14,352 nt of DNA from the NCBI GenBank assembly GCA_028868235.1, contig JAGWUW010000026.1:1-14352 (forward strand), given 5' to 3'. The position numbers and the translations under genes were made by a program. The notes below the pieces were generated by a model. That model was not told where the DNA came from and ran no database searches. It saw only the letters and a program-made list of their open reading frames with translations. Shown here piece after piece: positions 5,336 to 13,540 of the stretch. This stretch comes from Betaproteobacteria bacterium (GTDB taxonomy: Bacteria; Pseudomonadota; Gammaproteobacteria; Burkholderiales; Rhodocyclaceae). The stretch's first letter is position 1. Each line of letters starts with the position of its first letter.

Positions 5336-8175
5336 CAAGGCTTGGCTTCCGGGGCCATTTGCTCGAGCACGGTCTTTGCATCCGTGCCGCTCACCGCGAA
5401 ATGGCTGTTGAACAGGTCTGTGGTTTTCTTGAAATCTTCGAGCGATTGCGTCTGACTGGCGTTCCAAAGGATCGACAACGCCTCACCCCACTTATCAGGC
5501 GGAAGCCGTGAGCCATCGGGGCGGATTGGAGCCATCTGCAATAGGCTTGACCAATTCTTGGCATTCGCGCCATTGGGGGCAACTGGGATATTGCCCACAG
5601 TGTCGCCCGATGATTGATCCATACCCGCATTGACACGATCTGCGTTCATCTGGTTGGCGGGACGCAACCCTTCAACCATTGTGTCAACATTCTTTTGTGT
5701 CAGGAAATCATACGGGTTCTTGCCTTCCTTGAGCCATTGGTCGAACGCCGCTTCAAACTTCGGAACGAACTGCGCATTGTAGATTTGCTCGCCTTTGGCA
5801 TCCTTGAGCGGCGGCAGGCCGGGGAACATCACTTCCTGATCGAATGATAGCTTGGAGTGGGCATATTTCAGCATCGCATCCCGGCTGGTATTGACTGCCG
5901 CGTTGTCGGTGCTTTTTTGCCCCTTTTGCATGATACCAACAAGCCGGTCAGCACCATCTAGCGTCAGATCACCGCCCGGAAGTGCTCTCTTGTAAATGTC
6001 GTTCACATCGGTAATTTTGTTTGACGTGATATCGCCAAGGGCTTTTGAAAAGCCAGCGCCAAGCTGACGCGATGTGCCAACCTGATATTTGTCCGCGAGA
6101 TCGGCCAAGGTCTTCTTTGTCTCGAAATTGGTCAGATTGGGATCGGCAGCGATTTCCTGAACGATGTTTGCAACATCTTTCGGATCGTTCTTGAGGATGC
6201 GCGAGACATAGCTATTGGCCGTGTCATCATTCAATTGTTTTGCCTGTTCGCGTTGTGCCGCTGCCTGCGATTTCTGTGCCTGCAACACCTCGGACTGGAT
6301 TTGAAACAGGTCTTTCGGGGCAATGCCGTGGAAGATTTCGGGAGCGCCACTGTCAGGGGTGATCGGCGTGTTGGCAGTTGCGTCGCTGGTGATCTGGCCG
6401 CTATCGGCAACCTGCGTTCCAAGAATCTTGCTGACGTAGCCCTGCGTTTCGGCGGGCATATGAGCAAGCCAGTTCGGGCCGTACTTGGCAATGGCATCGC
6501 GCGTCTTCTGTGGCCCGGCATTATAGGCAGCGAGCGCCTTGGTGGCATCACCGCCGAAATCCTGCCACTGCTTGGTGAAATAGGCGCGGCCAAGCTGCTC
6601 ATTGTAAGCCGGATCGGACTTGTAACGGTTGGCGTCGAACGGCACGCCAGCAAGCGCCGCCGCTTCCGGTGCGGTTCCGGGCATGACTTGCGCAACGCCA
6701 ACTGCACCCTTGGGAGAAACGGCAGATTGATCGCCGCCAGATTCCCGTTGAATGATGCGCGGCCACAGGTCGTCAATCGTCATGTCCTGCGGATGGACAT
6801 TTGGCGCGGGCAATGGGCCACTTGTAATCTGGCCGGGACTGGCGTTGCTGACCGAAGAGGCGGGGGCTTGTGACGGCGCAACCGTGGCCGGTGCGGAGGC
6901 TGGTACAACAGTCGTCCCTCCACCCCGGAACTGTTTCATAAGCTGAATATGGCCCTTGTCGTTCAGCCGGTCGGGCAGGAACTCAAGGCCATAGTTGGCG
7001 GCGCGCGGCTGCCCAGTTTTGGGGTCTGTACTGCGGAGCCATTGCCACACTACGTCCTGCTTGAGGTCGGCAGCATCTCCTATTTCGTGCAACGAGTGTC
7101 CGGGCCTCGCTGCAATCCCGCCGCCCATCATATAGTTGCGGTAAGCGCTCGCCTGTTCGGCATTGGTGCGCTTTAGCGAAAGCACGGTTGACAGCCCGCC
7201 CGCGGCCTGTTCGGCATCGTTCAAGGCATTCTGCAACCGGCTTCCGAAAGCCGGATTTACATCGAAATGGCCCTGCCGCGTGCCAGCATAGCGCTCTTGC
7301 AGAAACGAAGTTGTGGCTTCAGGCAGCACATTGGCGGGCTGCGCACTGGATTGCTGCCCACCCTGCCCCGGCTGGCTTGCATCTGGTGAAGGCATCGCCC
7401 CGGTCGGCGTGTACTGCGGCAATTGCTGCATGAGCTTTTGCCCGAACGGGGTATTGGCGAAATTCTCCATATGCCCCTGAAACTGATCAGGGTGCGCCAT
7501 TGCGTAGCCCTTGAGCAATTGCACCCGGGCCATGCTGTCAAAAGCCTGCTTGTCCTGTGGCGTAAAATAACCAGGGAGCGCATTGATCTGCTCTTCAACC
7601 CGCTTCACCGAATCGCCGAAGTTCTCGGGTGTGCTGTCAGCCGATATTCCAGTAATGATATTACTGGTGAAGTCGTTGATCTTGCCGACATAGAAAGCCC
7701 GGCCTTGTTTGGCCTCGAACGCCTGCGCTTGTTTTTCAAACATCTGCCGGTCGCGCATGACGCGGGCGTTGATCGGCCCTAGCACCTGATCCGGCATGCC
7801 GCTGAATCCGCCCCACATCTGCTTTCCGGCGGCATCGTAGGTCTTGAGAAATCCCTGTGTGAAATTCACAGCGCCGGGCGGCGCATCATTCATCGCCTGT
7901 TGCAGATTGCCGAACTGGTTGGCGCGGAATTCTTCATATACCGAATTGGCATCGAACTTCTGCTGGGCGACCGCTTGGCGGTTTTCGAACGCATCCTGAC
8001 GCGCCCAATAGCGCTGCTCGCGGGCATAGTCCGTGCCGCCGCGCATGATCGCTTGCCCCATCCCCTCAAGCGCTCCGGGGATCGGATTGCTCGGCATGGA
8101 CGGCACATTATACGTGTCCTGCACGCTGTGGCGCGGACCGGGATTGAGTTCCGTATAATCAGGAAGGACAGGCAT
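5335..8175 (-). CDS. Internal virion protein with M15-type peptidase and lytic transglycosylase domains
   Basis: This 946-aa core protein sits at the T7 gp15 position and carries two wall-cutting domains. Residues about 310-415 form a VanY/M15-like peptidase: SLHEIGDAAD (361-370) fits SxHxxGxAxD, with probable zinc ligands His363, Asp370 and His409 (KGHIQL). Residues about 468-588 form an SLT lytic transglycosylase: probable catalytic Glu478 in QRESGG, then GAVGVAQVMPGTA (490-502) and AAYNAGP (549-555). Linkers rich in Pro, Ser, Ala and Gln flank the M15 domain (255-285, 420-465). The N-terminal 250 and C-terminal 330 residues are mostly helical and charged, as in ejection proteins. It would cut both peptide and glycan parts of peptidoglycan during DNA entry. 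ATG at 8175 follows a weak GGA; its TGA overlaps the next ATG (TGATG). In T7 the transglycosylase lies on gp16, so domains have been redistributed. Confidence 0.9.
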   Translation of the reverse strand: MPVLPDYTELNPGPRHSVQDTYNVPSMPSNPIPGALEGMGQAIMRGGTDYAREQRYWARQDAFENRQAVAQQKFDANSVYEEFRANQFGNLQQAMNDAPPGAVNFTQGFLKTYDAAGKQMWGGFSGMPDQVLGPINARVMRDRQMFEKQAQAFEAKQGRAFYVGKINDFTSNIITGISADSTPENFGDSVKRVEEQINALPGYFTPQDKQAFDSMARVQLLKGYAMAHPDQFQGHMENFANTPFGQKLMQQLPQYTPTGAMPSPDASQPGQGGQQSSAQPANVLPEATTSFLQERYAGTRQGHFDVNPAFGSRLQNALNDAEQAAGGLSTVLSLKRTNAEQASAYRNYMMGGGIAARPGHSLHEIGDAADLKQDVVWQWLRSTDPKTGQPRAANYGLEFLPDRLNDKGHIQLMKQFRGGGTTVVPASAPATVAPSQAPASSVSNASPGQITSGPLPAPNVHPQDMTIDDLWPRIIQRESGGDQSAVSPKGAVGVAQVMPGTAPEAAALAGVPFDANRYKSDPAYNEQLGRAYFTKQWQDFGGDATKALAAYNAGPQKTRDAIAKYGPNWLAHMPAETQGYVSKILGTQVADSGQITSDATANTPITPDSGAPEIFHGIAPKDLFQIQSEVLQAQKSQAAAQREQAKQLNDDTANSYVSRILKNDPKDVANIVQEIAADPNLTNFETKKTLADLADKYQVGTSRQLGAGFSKALGDITSNKITDVNDIYKRALPGGDLTLDGADRLVGIMQKGQKSTDNAAVNTSRDAMLKYAHSKLSFDQEVMFPGLPPLKDAKGEQIYNAQFVPKFEAAFDQWLKEGKNPYDFLTQKNVDTMVEGLRPANQMNADRVNAGMDQSSGDTVGNIPVAPNGANAKNWSSLLQMAPIRPDGSRLPPDKWGEALSILWNASQTQSLEDFKKTTDLFNSHFAVSGTDAKTVLEQMAPEAKP

Positions 8176-8180
8176 TCATG

Positions 8181-8678
8181 CTATCCAAAGAAATAGGAGC
8201 CAGAACCATAGATTGGCGCATATGTCGGCTGATACGGCATCAACCCCGCCATCCGGAATGACGAGAACCCATTGATCATCGAGGTTGCTCCGCCGATGAA
8301 GCCGCTGAGCAGCGCCTGATCGCCCTGCATGCGGGTTAGGTCGGCCTGATAGTTGAGATTGTCTCTCCGGGTATCGCCCTCATAGATTGCCGACTTTGCC
8401 TGATAATCGCCTTCCACTCCGGTCTTTGCCATGAGATCGACAACGGTTGGGTCGGATGCCGAGCCGCCCGATGCAGCCGCTACCGAACGCTGGCGCGACA
8501 AGACGTAATTAGCCTCGCGCTGCCTCTGGATAGCGTTGCGCTGACCAACGGCGGATGCTTCATTGGCTGCGATGTCCATGGCCTTAGCCTGGCCATCTGC
8601 CTGGTTGGCAGCGGCAATGCCGCCCAACACCGATCCCGCAGCCGAAACAAGGCCGCCGATGATACCCATCATCGCCAT
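8181..8678 (-). CDS. Internal virion protein, T7 gp14-like
   Basis: T7 gp14 is a core protein ejected to form a channel at the outer membrane. This 165-aa protein has the matching design: an N-terminal Gly/Ala-rich hydrophobic helix (GIIGGLVSAAGSVLGGIAAA, about residues 5-24), a long Ala/Gln/Arg-rich helical middle (about 25-130, with NAIQRQREANYVLSRQR), and a hydrophobic, aromatic C-terminus. Several starts are possible: TTG 8684, and ATG at 8678, 8672 and 8669. I chose 8678 because AAGAGGG (8692-8686) lies 7 bases before it; that site would nearly touch the TTG. The gene overlaps the GNAT-like gene by 10 bases and stops 5 bases before the next gene. The assignment rests on position and composition, not a firm family motif. 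Confidence 0.75.
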   Translation of the reverse strand: MAMMGIIGGLVSAAGSVLGGIAAANQADGQAKAMDIAANEASAVGQRNAIQRQREANYVLSRQRSVAAASGGSASDPTVVDLMAKTGVEGDYQAKSAIYEGDTRRDNLNYQADLTRMQGDQALLSGFIGGATSMINGFSSFRMAGLMPYQPTYAPIYGSGSYFFG

Positions 8679-9028
8679 AGCCAAACCCTCTTGTTATCGA
8701 CGACTCGGTACGTCTCCTCAAACCCGAGGCGCTTCAGCCAAGCGGCAGCGCGCGGGATCGTCTCGTCGCAGTAGGTTACAATTACCGGCTCACCAACTTG
8801 GCGCATCACGCCGAGAAACCGCAGAGCAGCCCGATGCAGCGCAGTTGCCGGCATGGACCCTCGCCGATCCATGAAGGCAACTGCCGTCCCATCGTCCGCA
8901 TAGATGACGCCGGCCATGCCTGTAACGCCGGTGGTGTCCCGGCAGCGCATGGCAAGCCATAGAGGCGGCGGGGCCGATCCGAAAAAAGTTTTGAACTCAT
9001 CCGGCGTTGCCAGCGCGATATCAACCAT
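8669..9028 (-). CDS. GNAT-fold protein, T7 gp13-like by position
   Basis: This 119-aa protein has a short GNAT acetyltransferase-like layout. Its central strand is 'AGVIYADDGTAVAFMD' (about 39-54), a basic and Ala-rich helix follows (TALHRAALRFLGVMR), then strand 'PVIVTYCDE'. It ends with the typical GNAT C-terminus, RAAAWLKRLGFEET. T7 gp13, encoded between the nozzle gene and gene 14, belongs to a GNAT-like family and is needed for virion assembly. The same position here supports that assignment. A classical acetyl-CoA loop (Q/RxxGxG/A) is not clear, so it may be a structural or assembly factor and not an active enzyme. ATG at 9028 overlaps the upstream TGA. Confidence 0.7.
   Translation of the reverse strand: MVDIALATPDEFKTFFGSAPPPLWLAMRCRDTTGVTGMAGVIYADDGTAVAFMDRRGSMPATALHRAALRFLGVMRQVGEPVIVTYCDETIPRAAAWLKRLGFEETYRVVDNKRVWLWR
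8686..8692 (-). promoter_or_regulatory. Shine-Dalgarno that fixes the gp14-like start
   Basis: AAGAGGG lies inside the end of the GNAT-like gene, 7 bases before the ATG at 8678. It favours that ATG over the TTG at 8684, which would be only 1 base away. Confidence 0.7.
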
Positions 9029-9309
9029 CAGGTGCGAGTGGCGATGACCGAGGTTCCGCCATTCTCAAGCATCACCCATACGTCCGCGCCGCTGATCGTG
9101 AAGTCGTGGCGGCGCATGGCATCGTCATAATTGTAGTTGGGGCCCTCGATGACGAAATAATTCGTCGCATTGGCCGCCGGTTGTCCCGATTGCACGACAA
9201 CGCGCACCCGCTGACCTCGGTAGACCCACAGAGTGCAGGCCGTACTTATCGAGGTGACAGCGGTATAGGACGCATTGCTGATCGTCACTGCTGCAGTGCT
9301 GGTAGCCAT
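9028..9309 (-). CDS. Small phage protein, 93 aa, probably virion-associated
   Basis: I do not recognise a named family. The first 25 residues are rich in Ala, Thr and Ser (MATSTAAVTISNAS). The rest alternates hydrophobic and polar residues (RVRVVVQSGQ, then ADVWVMLENGGTSVIATR), which suggests a small all-beta fold like phage decoration or accessory tail proteins. ATG at 9309 has the best Shine-Dalgarno of the window (AGGAGA at 9320-9315, spacer 5), which suggests high expression. Its TGA overlaps the next ATG as TGATG, coupling it to the GNAT-like gene. Confidence 0.72.
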   Translation of the reverse strand: MATSTAAVTISNASYTAVTSISTACTLWVYRGQRVRVVVQSGQPAANATNYFVIEGPNYNYDDAMRRHDFTISGADVWVMLENGGTSVIATRT

Positions 9310-9314
9310 GTCTA

Positions 9315-9320
9315 TCTCCT
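9315..9320 (-). promoter_or_regulatory. Strong Shine-Dalgarno of the 93-aa gene
   Basis: AGGAGA lies 5 bases before the ATG at 9309, in the 16-base gap after the nozzle gene. It is the strongest ribosome site seen in the window and supports that start. Confidence 0.75.
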
Positions 9321-9325
9321 ATCGA

Positions 9326-12061
9326 TCAGGCTTGCGGTTGGCCCGGTTGCGGCCGATAACCGTAGGTCAAGGGCTCATTAGTGATAATGTCGAATGTCAC
9401 ACCCAAGAATGTCGCTGGATATGGCGAACTAACCTTGAAACAGATACGGCTGTCGGAATTCCATGCGCCATCAATTGAGAATGAGTTGTAATCGTAGGTA
9501 TCGAGGCTTTCATTCTGGCTCAGGGCACGGCCATTGCCGAGCGTGGCCGGAAGATGATTCATGGCGCTGAAATCACGCCCCGCCACTACCCCATACCAAC
9601 TGGCACTATTCATCTGCAGCGCGACCCGCGAAACCCGCTTTTGCTTACCGAGTGCGGTCCCGTCCTGCGCGGCATAAGCGAGCTTCGCCGATTTGAACTT
9701 GCCATCATATCCGAGGCCAAACGCGCCGTTACTGACTGCAACTGGTGTGGTGATAGTTCCCCCCGTCACTAACATTGGTGTGGCCAGCGGCAGGCCATCT
9801 GCCCATCCAACGACAGTGAGGCCCTCAAGATGCCCAAGACCGGTGATCGATGTGGTGGCCGCCCCCGAATAGACAACATGGCTGTCAACGCATTTCGTGA
9901 CTGTCCCCGGCAATGATTCCGCACGGGTCGCCATCTTTTCGACGATCATGTAACTCGGCCCCGAGGCCGGGATACGCTGCACCACGAGGTAGACGCTATC
10001 GTCCGTCGTTCCAGGCAGGACACAGATTGCCTTGATCAGGCCATTGGTGGTAACTGGTGTCCAGGCCAGCACTTCGTCCTGCGGCTCGAAGGTCAGAACC
10101 GCCGCTGTGCCATCCTTCAGAACAAACCAGATGCGCGTATCGGGTTGGCGCTGAACCGCAGCCTGAACGATTCCCGGCCCGCATATTTCTGGGTTCAGCC
10201 GCGTAGCGTCATGCGATTGGAAATCAAACGACTGGCTATCGAATGACGCGACCATGACGCGAGTGCCAGACCGCTGCACGAATATGCCGTTGTTATCGAC
10301 GCGAACCGGAGCGACGGCGGCGCAGCCCCTGGTTGAAAAGTTGCGGGCCGTGAATTGCGTAGGGGTCAGTGGCTGATCGAATTGTGAGGCGCGGATCGAT
10401 ACTTCTTCGATGGTGGTGCCAACCAGGAACCGTTGCAGGCTCATGAACCATCTGATGCTCACCACCGGCCCAGTGGCGATTGACCGGACAATCGGTGCGC
10501 TGTCGCCCTCGACCGTATCATCATAACTGGCGAAGGCATCCGAAATCGACCCATAGATCTTGTCGTTCAGTCCCCACCACAGACGGCCGTCATGGAAGCC
10601 AACTGCCGAAGGCCAACCGCTATAGGCTGACCATGCCCCCATATCCCACTCGGTGGTCGCCGATGTAGCCCCGAGCGTCGATATCACTTCGGCTGTGGCA
10701 TGGGTGGTATCGGTCACACTTAGAACGCGAACGATGCCCTTCTGGATTGAATTGGAGTAGGTTAGGTTGAGAACCGCTGTGCCGCTGGTATAACCGCCGG
10801 TATCGATGCCAAGCCTGTAGTAGACGATCTGGTTGTCGAGGCCGTCATTGATATTGTCAGTCGCCGGAGCGGTGTAGGTCTTATAGTCGTTCCACGCCCC
10901 TACAATGCCAAAGGACCGTTGCAGTTTTACCGTTGCAACAAATGTCCCTGAGATTGTGACAGTGAAGTTACGTTGGTTGGCTCCTCCAGAACCGGAGGAA
11001 AGACCGGTGACGCGGATCGAATTCGTAAATTGATTGGCCCCGGAAATGGAGCTGACCGCATTCTGTCCCCCGTGCGTTAGTCGGATCAGGCTGCCACCCA
11101 TGGTTTGCCGGAATAGTGACCGGTTTGCCGTGAGTGTCACCGTTCCCCGCACGGCCGATGGGGTTATCGTTGTGGATGTCTGGTTTGTAAGGTTGAATGG
11201 TCCATCAGATGTCTTGTAGCGGTCGATTCCCCAAGACCGCATGGCGGTGTCATACAATCGGATGCGATATTGCGGATGATTTGGTGTGGCGACAAATACG
11301 ATGTCGCCGGACTGGTCGTAGGACAGAAGATTGTACTGAGTGCCCCAAACATTGTCGAGTGTCACCCGACCGACAGTTTCGACCGAGCATAACTGCACCA
11401 ATCGTGGCACCGCATCGGAACAAGAGAATTGAACATAGAAATTGCCGCCGGTTGGCGTGAAGGCAATGGAATGCTCGCCATCCTCAAGCACTGTTTCCGA
11501 GAAATAACCATCGGCATCGATAGCCGCGCCAACTTTTATGGTCACTGGTCCACGGGCGATCTTGACCCGCAAGGCGTGCTCGACATTCTGGTCAGGGGCC
11601 GCAACTGTCACGTTCTGATAGGTCTTGGCGTAGTTGTTGCCGTCGCCAAGCAATTGTAGATAACTACCGCTGGCCCATGTTGACGCCGCCCCGCTTTCAT
11701 CGGCTGTTGTCCAACCGCTCAGATCGACGGCAAAATTGTTATTGGTGATTGCGGTTGCAACAGCCGCACGGCTGAGAAAGGCATCACCGGTCATGAACTG
11801 CACGCCGGAATAGCCAACCATGACCATTCCCTTGACATTCAAGCTGTATATGAAAGGAACCGGGATAACAGACTCATTGTTGTTGGTCGTGTCGATCTTG
11901 CCGAGTCCGGGGCGCATAGCGCAGGCCCCCATGATCATCGGCAACAAGTTCTCCTGAGTTTCCGCCGCCATGCGCAGCTTGGCCAGGTCAACGCGGTCCA
12001 GCGCTAGCGGAGATACGACTCCAGCATTGAGGGCAAACAGTCCCGGCGACTGGCGCGACAC
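9326..12061 (-). CDS. Tail tubular protein B (T7 gp12-like nozzle)
   Basis: This 911-aa protein forms the tail nozzle below the gatekeeper ring. Its N-terminus has the family signature: a Gly/Asn start, then 'VVSPLALDRVDLAKLR' and 'ENLLPMIMGACAMRPG', close to the 'RVDLEKY...ENF.P...G....RPG' pattern of such proteins. The family core is also present: FHDGRLWWG (489-497), IRWFMSLQRFLVGT (536-549), and FTARNFSTRGC leading to FVQRSGTRVM (570-603). Two insertions stand out: a jelly-roll-like domain at about 105-235, and a beta domain at about 350-435 containing FTVTISGTF and YYRLGIDTGGYTSGTA. The start is GTG at 12061, immediately after the upstream TAA. It has only a weak GGCTGG upstream, so translation is probably coupled. 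T7 gp12 has about 794 residues; the extra length fits the insertions. Confidence 0.88.
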   Translation of the reverse strand: MSRQSPGLFALNAGVVSPLALDRVDLAKLRMAAETQENLLPMIMGACAMRPGLGKIDTTNNNESVIPVPFIYSLNVKGMVMVGYSGVQFMTGDAFLSRAAVATAITNNNFAVDLSGWTTADESGAASTWASGSYLQLLGDGNNYAKTYQNVTVAAPDQNVEHALRVKIARGPVTIKVGAAIDADGYFSETVLEDGEHSIAFTPTGGNFYVQFSCSDAVPRLVQLCSVETVGRVTLDNVWGTQYNLLSYDQSGDIVFVATPNHPQYRIRLYDTAMRSWGIDRYKTSDGPFNLTNQTSTTITPSAVRGTVTLTANRSLFRQTMGGSLIRLTHGGQNAVSSISGANQFTNSIRVTGLSSGSGGANQRNFTVTISGTFVATVKLQRSFGIVGAWNDYKTYTAPATDNINDGLDNQIVYYRLGIDTGGYTSGTAVLNLTYSNSIQKGIVRVLSVTDTTHATAEVISTLGATSATTEWDMGAWSAYSGWPSAVGFHDGRLWWGLNDKIYGSISDAFASYDDTVEGDSAPIVRSIATGPVVSIRWFMSLQRFLVGTTIEEVSIRASQFDQPLTPTQFTARNFSTRGCAAVAPVRVDNNGIFVQRSGTRVMVASFDSQSFDFQSHDATRLNPEICGPGIVQAAVQRQPDTRIWFVLKDGTAAVLTFEPQDEVLAWTPVTTNGLIKAICVLPGTTDDSVYLVVQRIPASGPSYMIVEKMATRAESLPGTVTKCVDSHVVYSGAATTSITGLGHLEGLTVVGWADGLPLATPMLVTGGTITTPVAVSNGAFGLGYDGKFKSAKLAYAAQDGTALGKQKRVSRVALQMNSASWYGVVAGRDFSAMNHLPATLGNGRALSQNESLDTYDYNSFSIDGAWNSDSRICFKVSSPYPATFLGVTFDIITNEPLTYGYRPQPGQPQA
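11357..11749 (-). other. Carbohydrate-binding-like jelly-roll insertion in the nozzle protein
   Basis: Residues about 105-235 of the nozzle protein have the strand order of CBM4/9 or CenC-like modules: an 'NNNFAVDLSGW' start, an S/T/W strand, LQLLGDGNN, a QNVTVAAP strand, HALRVKIARGP, and closing strands GNFYVQFSC and 'RVTLDNV'. Such modules bind glycans in many enzymes. In a tail nozzle this could act in surface polysaccharide contact or simply as a structural lobe. No binding residues can be assigned confidently from sequence alone. Confidence 0.5.
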
Positions 12062-13165
12062 TTACAGCCAGCCCTGCTCAACCGAGAATGTACCCCACCG
12101 TCGGCGGCGTGAGCGCGTCATCTGCGAAACGTTGTTGAACCGAGGACGCTCGGTCAAATCGTCCTTGATCTTGGCGTTCTCGAAGGCTTCTCGGAAGGCC
12201 AGCATCCGCGCCTGAAGGACGGCGCCCGGCGATTGCGGGTTGCGTTTGACCTCTTCAAGTTCAAGATACGCAAGAAGCGCCCGGCGGAAACCATCGGTCC
12301 ATAGGGTCGAGTCCTCGCCATCTGTCGAGATGTAGCGAATAACCGTGTTCTGATACTGACTGTGCAGTCGCCCTCCCTCGAAACGGTAATCAAGATCGAT
12401 GACCGGCATCGCATAGGGCAGCGTTGTTGTGGTGGGATAGTAATACTGGAAAATGCGGCCGAGATCGTCGGGAGGAAAGGCCGCGAAGGAATAACCTGGG
12501 GATACATCTATGGCAGTTCCGGTGAGACTTGCTGTCTTGATGGCGAACCGCCAGAAGCCTTCATCCAGCAGCCATTTGTAGCCGACGAGCAACTGGCCGT
12601 TCAACTGGAAGCGAAGCCAATTATCTTCGGGGATGGCGTCAGCGGCCATGGCGATCTGCATCGCCTCTTTCCACTTGGCTAGCATCTGTTCGGTGCGGGC
12701 CGGATCGGCAGTTATCCGGTCGGCAACCTCGTAGGCAACACGCACCGCGACGGCATGAGAAAACTGCTCCGGCCATGTGTCGGGATCGGCATAGTCGCTT
12801 GAGACATAACGGAGATTAACCGGTGCCGTGTTGGTAAACAGTTGCTCAAGTTGATGCTTTACATCAATCGGGCATTCTTGCCCGTTGCTGTCATTGGTAA
12901 CGAAAATGGCATGGCTGCGCAACCAGTCGGACGGGAGCGCGAACACGTTGGTGTAACCCGCGATGGGCGGCACGATATTGGTTGGAGCGGGATACACAGT
13001 CTTGAGTGCAAAGCGCCAATAGGCCTGACGCAACACATATTCGACGGCTCGCGGCCACGCATCGTCAATGGCATAGCGTTGTGCCGTATCGTCACTGAGC
13101 GTGGCAATACGGCTATCGCCAAGCAACCGGCCAATCTCGCGGTAGACATCAATCTTTGCGGCCAT
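12062..13165 (-). CDS. Tail tubular protein A (T7 gp11-like gatekeeper), tandem duplicated
   Basis: In T7, gp11 forms the ring joining the portal to the nozzle protein gp12. This 367-aa protein is about twice the usual length (near 200 aa) and contains the module twice. Module one spans about residues 43-170 (RQAYWRFALKT, then GYTNVFALPSDW, then LRYVSSD with W131, then an Ala-rich helix). Module two spans about 198-330 (DEGFWRFAIKT, then GYSFAAFPPDD, then IRYISTD with W289, then a Leu/Ala-rich helix). The C-terminus is basic (RSRRRRW, 351-357), which may touch DNA or the portal. ATG at 13165 is preceded by a G-rich stretch and lies 3 bases after the previous stop. Its TAA directly abuts the GTG of the nozzle gene, the order expected for gatekeeper and nozzle. 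Confidence 0.85.
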   Translation of the reverse strand: MAAKIDVYREIGRLLGDSRIATLSDDTAQRYAIDDAWPRAVEYVLRQAYWRFALKTVYPAPTNIVPPIAGYTNVFALPSDWLRSHAIFVTNDSNGQECPIDVKHQLEQLFTNTAPVNLRYVSSDYADPDTWPEQFSHAVAVRVAYEVADRITADPARTEQMLAKWKEAMQIAMAADAIPEDNWLRFQLNGQLLVGYKWLLDEGFWRFAIKTASLTGTAIDVSPGYSFAAFPPDDLGRIFQYYYPTTTTLPYAMPVIDLDYRFEGGRLHSQYQNTVIRYISTDGEDSTLWTDGFRRALLAYLELEEVKRNPQSPGAVLQARMLAFREAFENAKIKDDLTERPRFNNVSQMTRSRRRRWGTFSVEQGWL

Positions 13166-13168
13166 TGC

Positions 13169-13528
13169 CTAGACCCCCGGCACAAACAAGGAATTCGTGA
13201 CCTTGAAATTTCCGTAGAACTGCTGAGTCACTTCACCGCTGGCCAGCGTCACGCGACAATCGTGCTGATAGATGCCAGGAGTTACGGCGCTATGCTGAGC
13301 ATAGGTCGCCGTCATGGTAGCGGCCCCGCCCGTGGCATTCGTGATGACGAACATGCCGGTCGATAGTTTGGCGCTGAACAATGGCGCGGTGGTCAGATCG
13401 CTGCCGGTTGCCCACTCGATTTCAGTCGCCCCGGTAATGTTGAGAAGCGTTCCGTCATCGGCATAGAACAGGCAGTTGAACACCCATGTTTCCGCCTCGT
13501 TGCGGGTAATGTTGATACGACGGGCCAT
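13169..13528 (-). CDS. Small beta-rich virion protein (BppU-N-like pattern)
   Basis: This 119-aa protein has the alternating pattern of a compact beta-sandwich: an N-terminal strand with a WVFNC motif, a 'DDGTLLNITGA' turn, a Gly/Ala/Thr-rich centre with ATMTATYAQ, then a C-terminal strand pair (YQHDCRVTL, and QQFYGNFKV). That order resembles the small phage proteins related to the N-terminal domain of BppU-type baseplate or fibre-attachment proteins; the match is by pattern and not proven. ATG at 13528 follows a weak GGA. The gene ends 3 bases before the gatekeeper start, so the two are surely co-translated. Its likely place is on the connector or tail, perhaps as an attachment platform; this is inference. 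Confidence 0.7.
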   Translation of the reverse strand: MARRINITRNEAETWVFNCLFYADDGTLLNITGATEIEWATGSDLTTAPLFSAKLSTGMFVITNATGGAATMTATYAQHSAVTPGIYQHDCRVTLASGEVTQQFYGNFKVTNSLFVPGV

Positions 13529-13540
13529 GTGATTATTCCA

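Noticed and set aside
6235..6873. 212-codon plus-strand frame and the 181-codon minus-strand frame at 6231-6776
   Set aside because: Both overlap the transglycosylase region, whose main frame has clear catalytic motifs. The alternative products look random.
7649..7667. Perfect 8-bp inverted repeat (CCAGTAAT / ATTACTGG) with a 3-base loop inside the 946-aa gene
   Set aside because: About one such repeat is expected by chance in 14 kb. It lies within ordinary codons and has no terminator-like T run.
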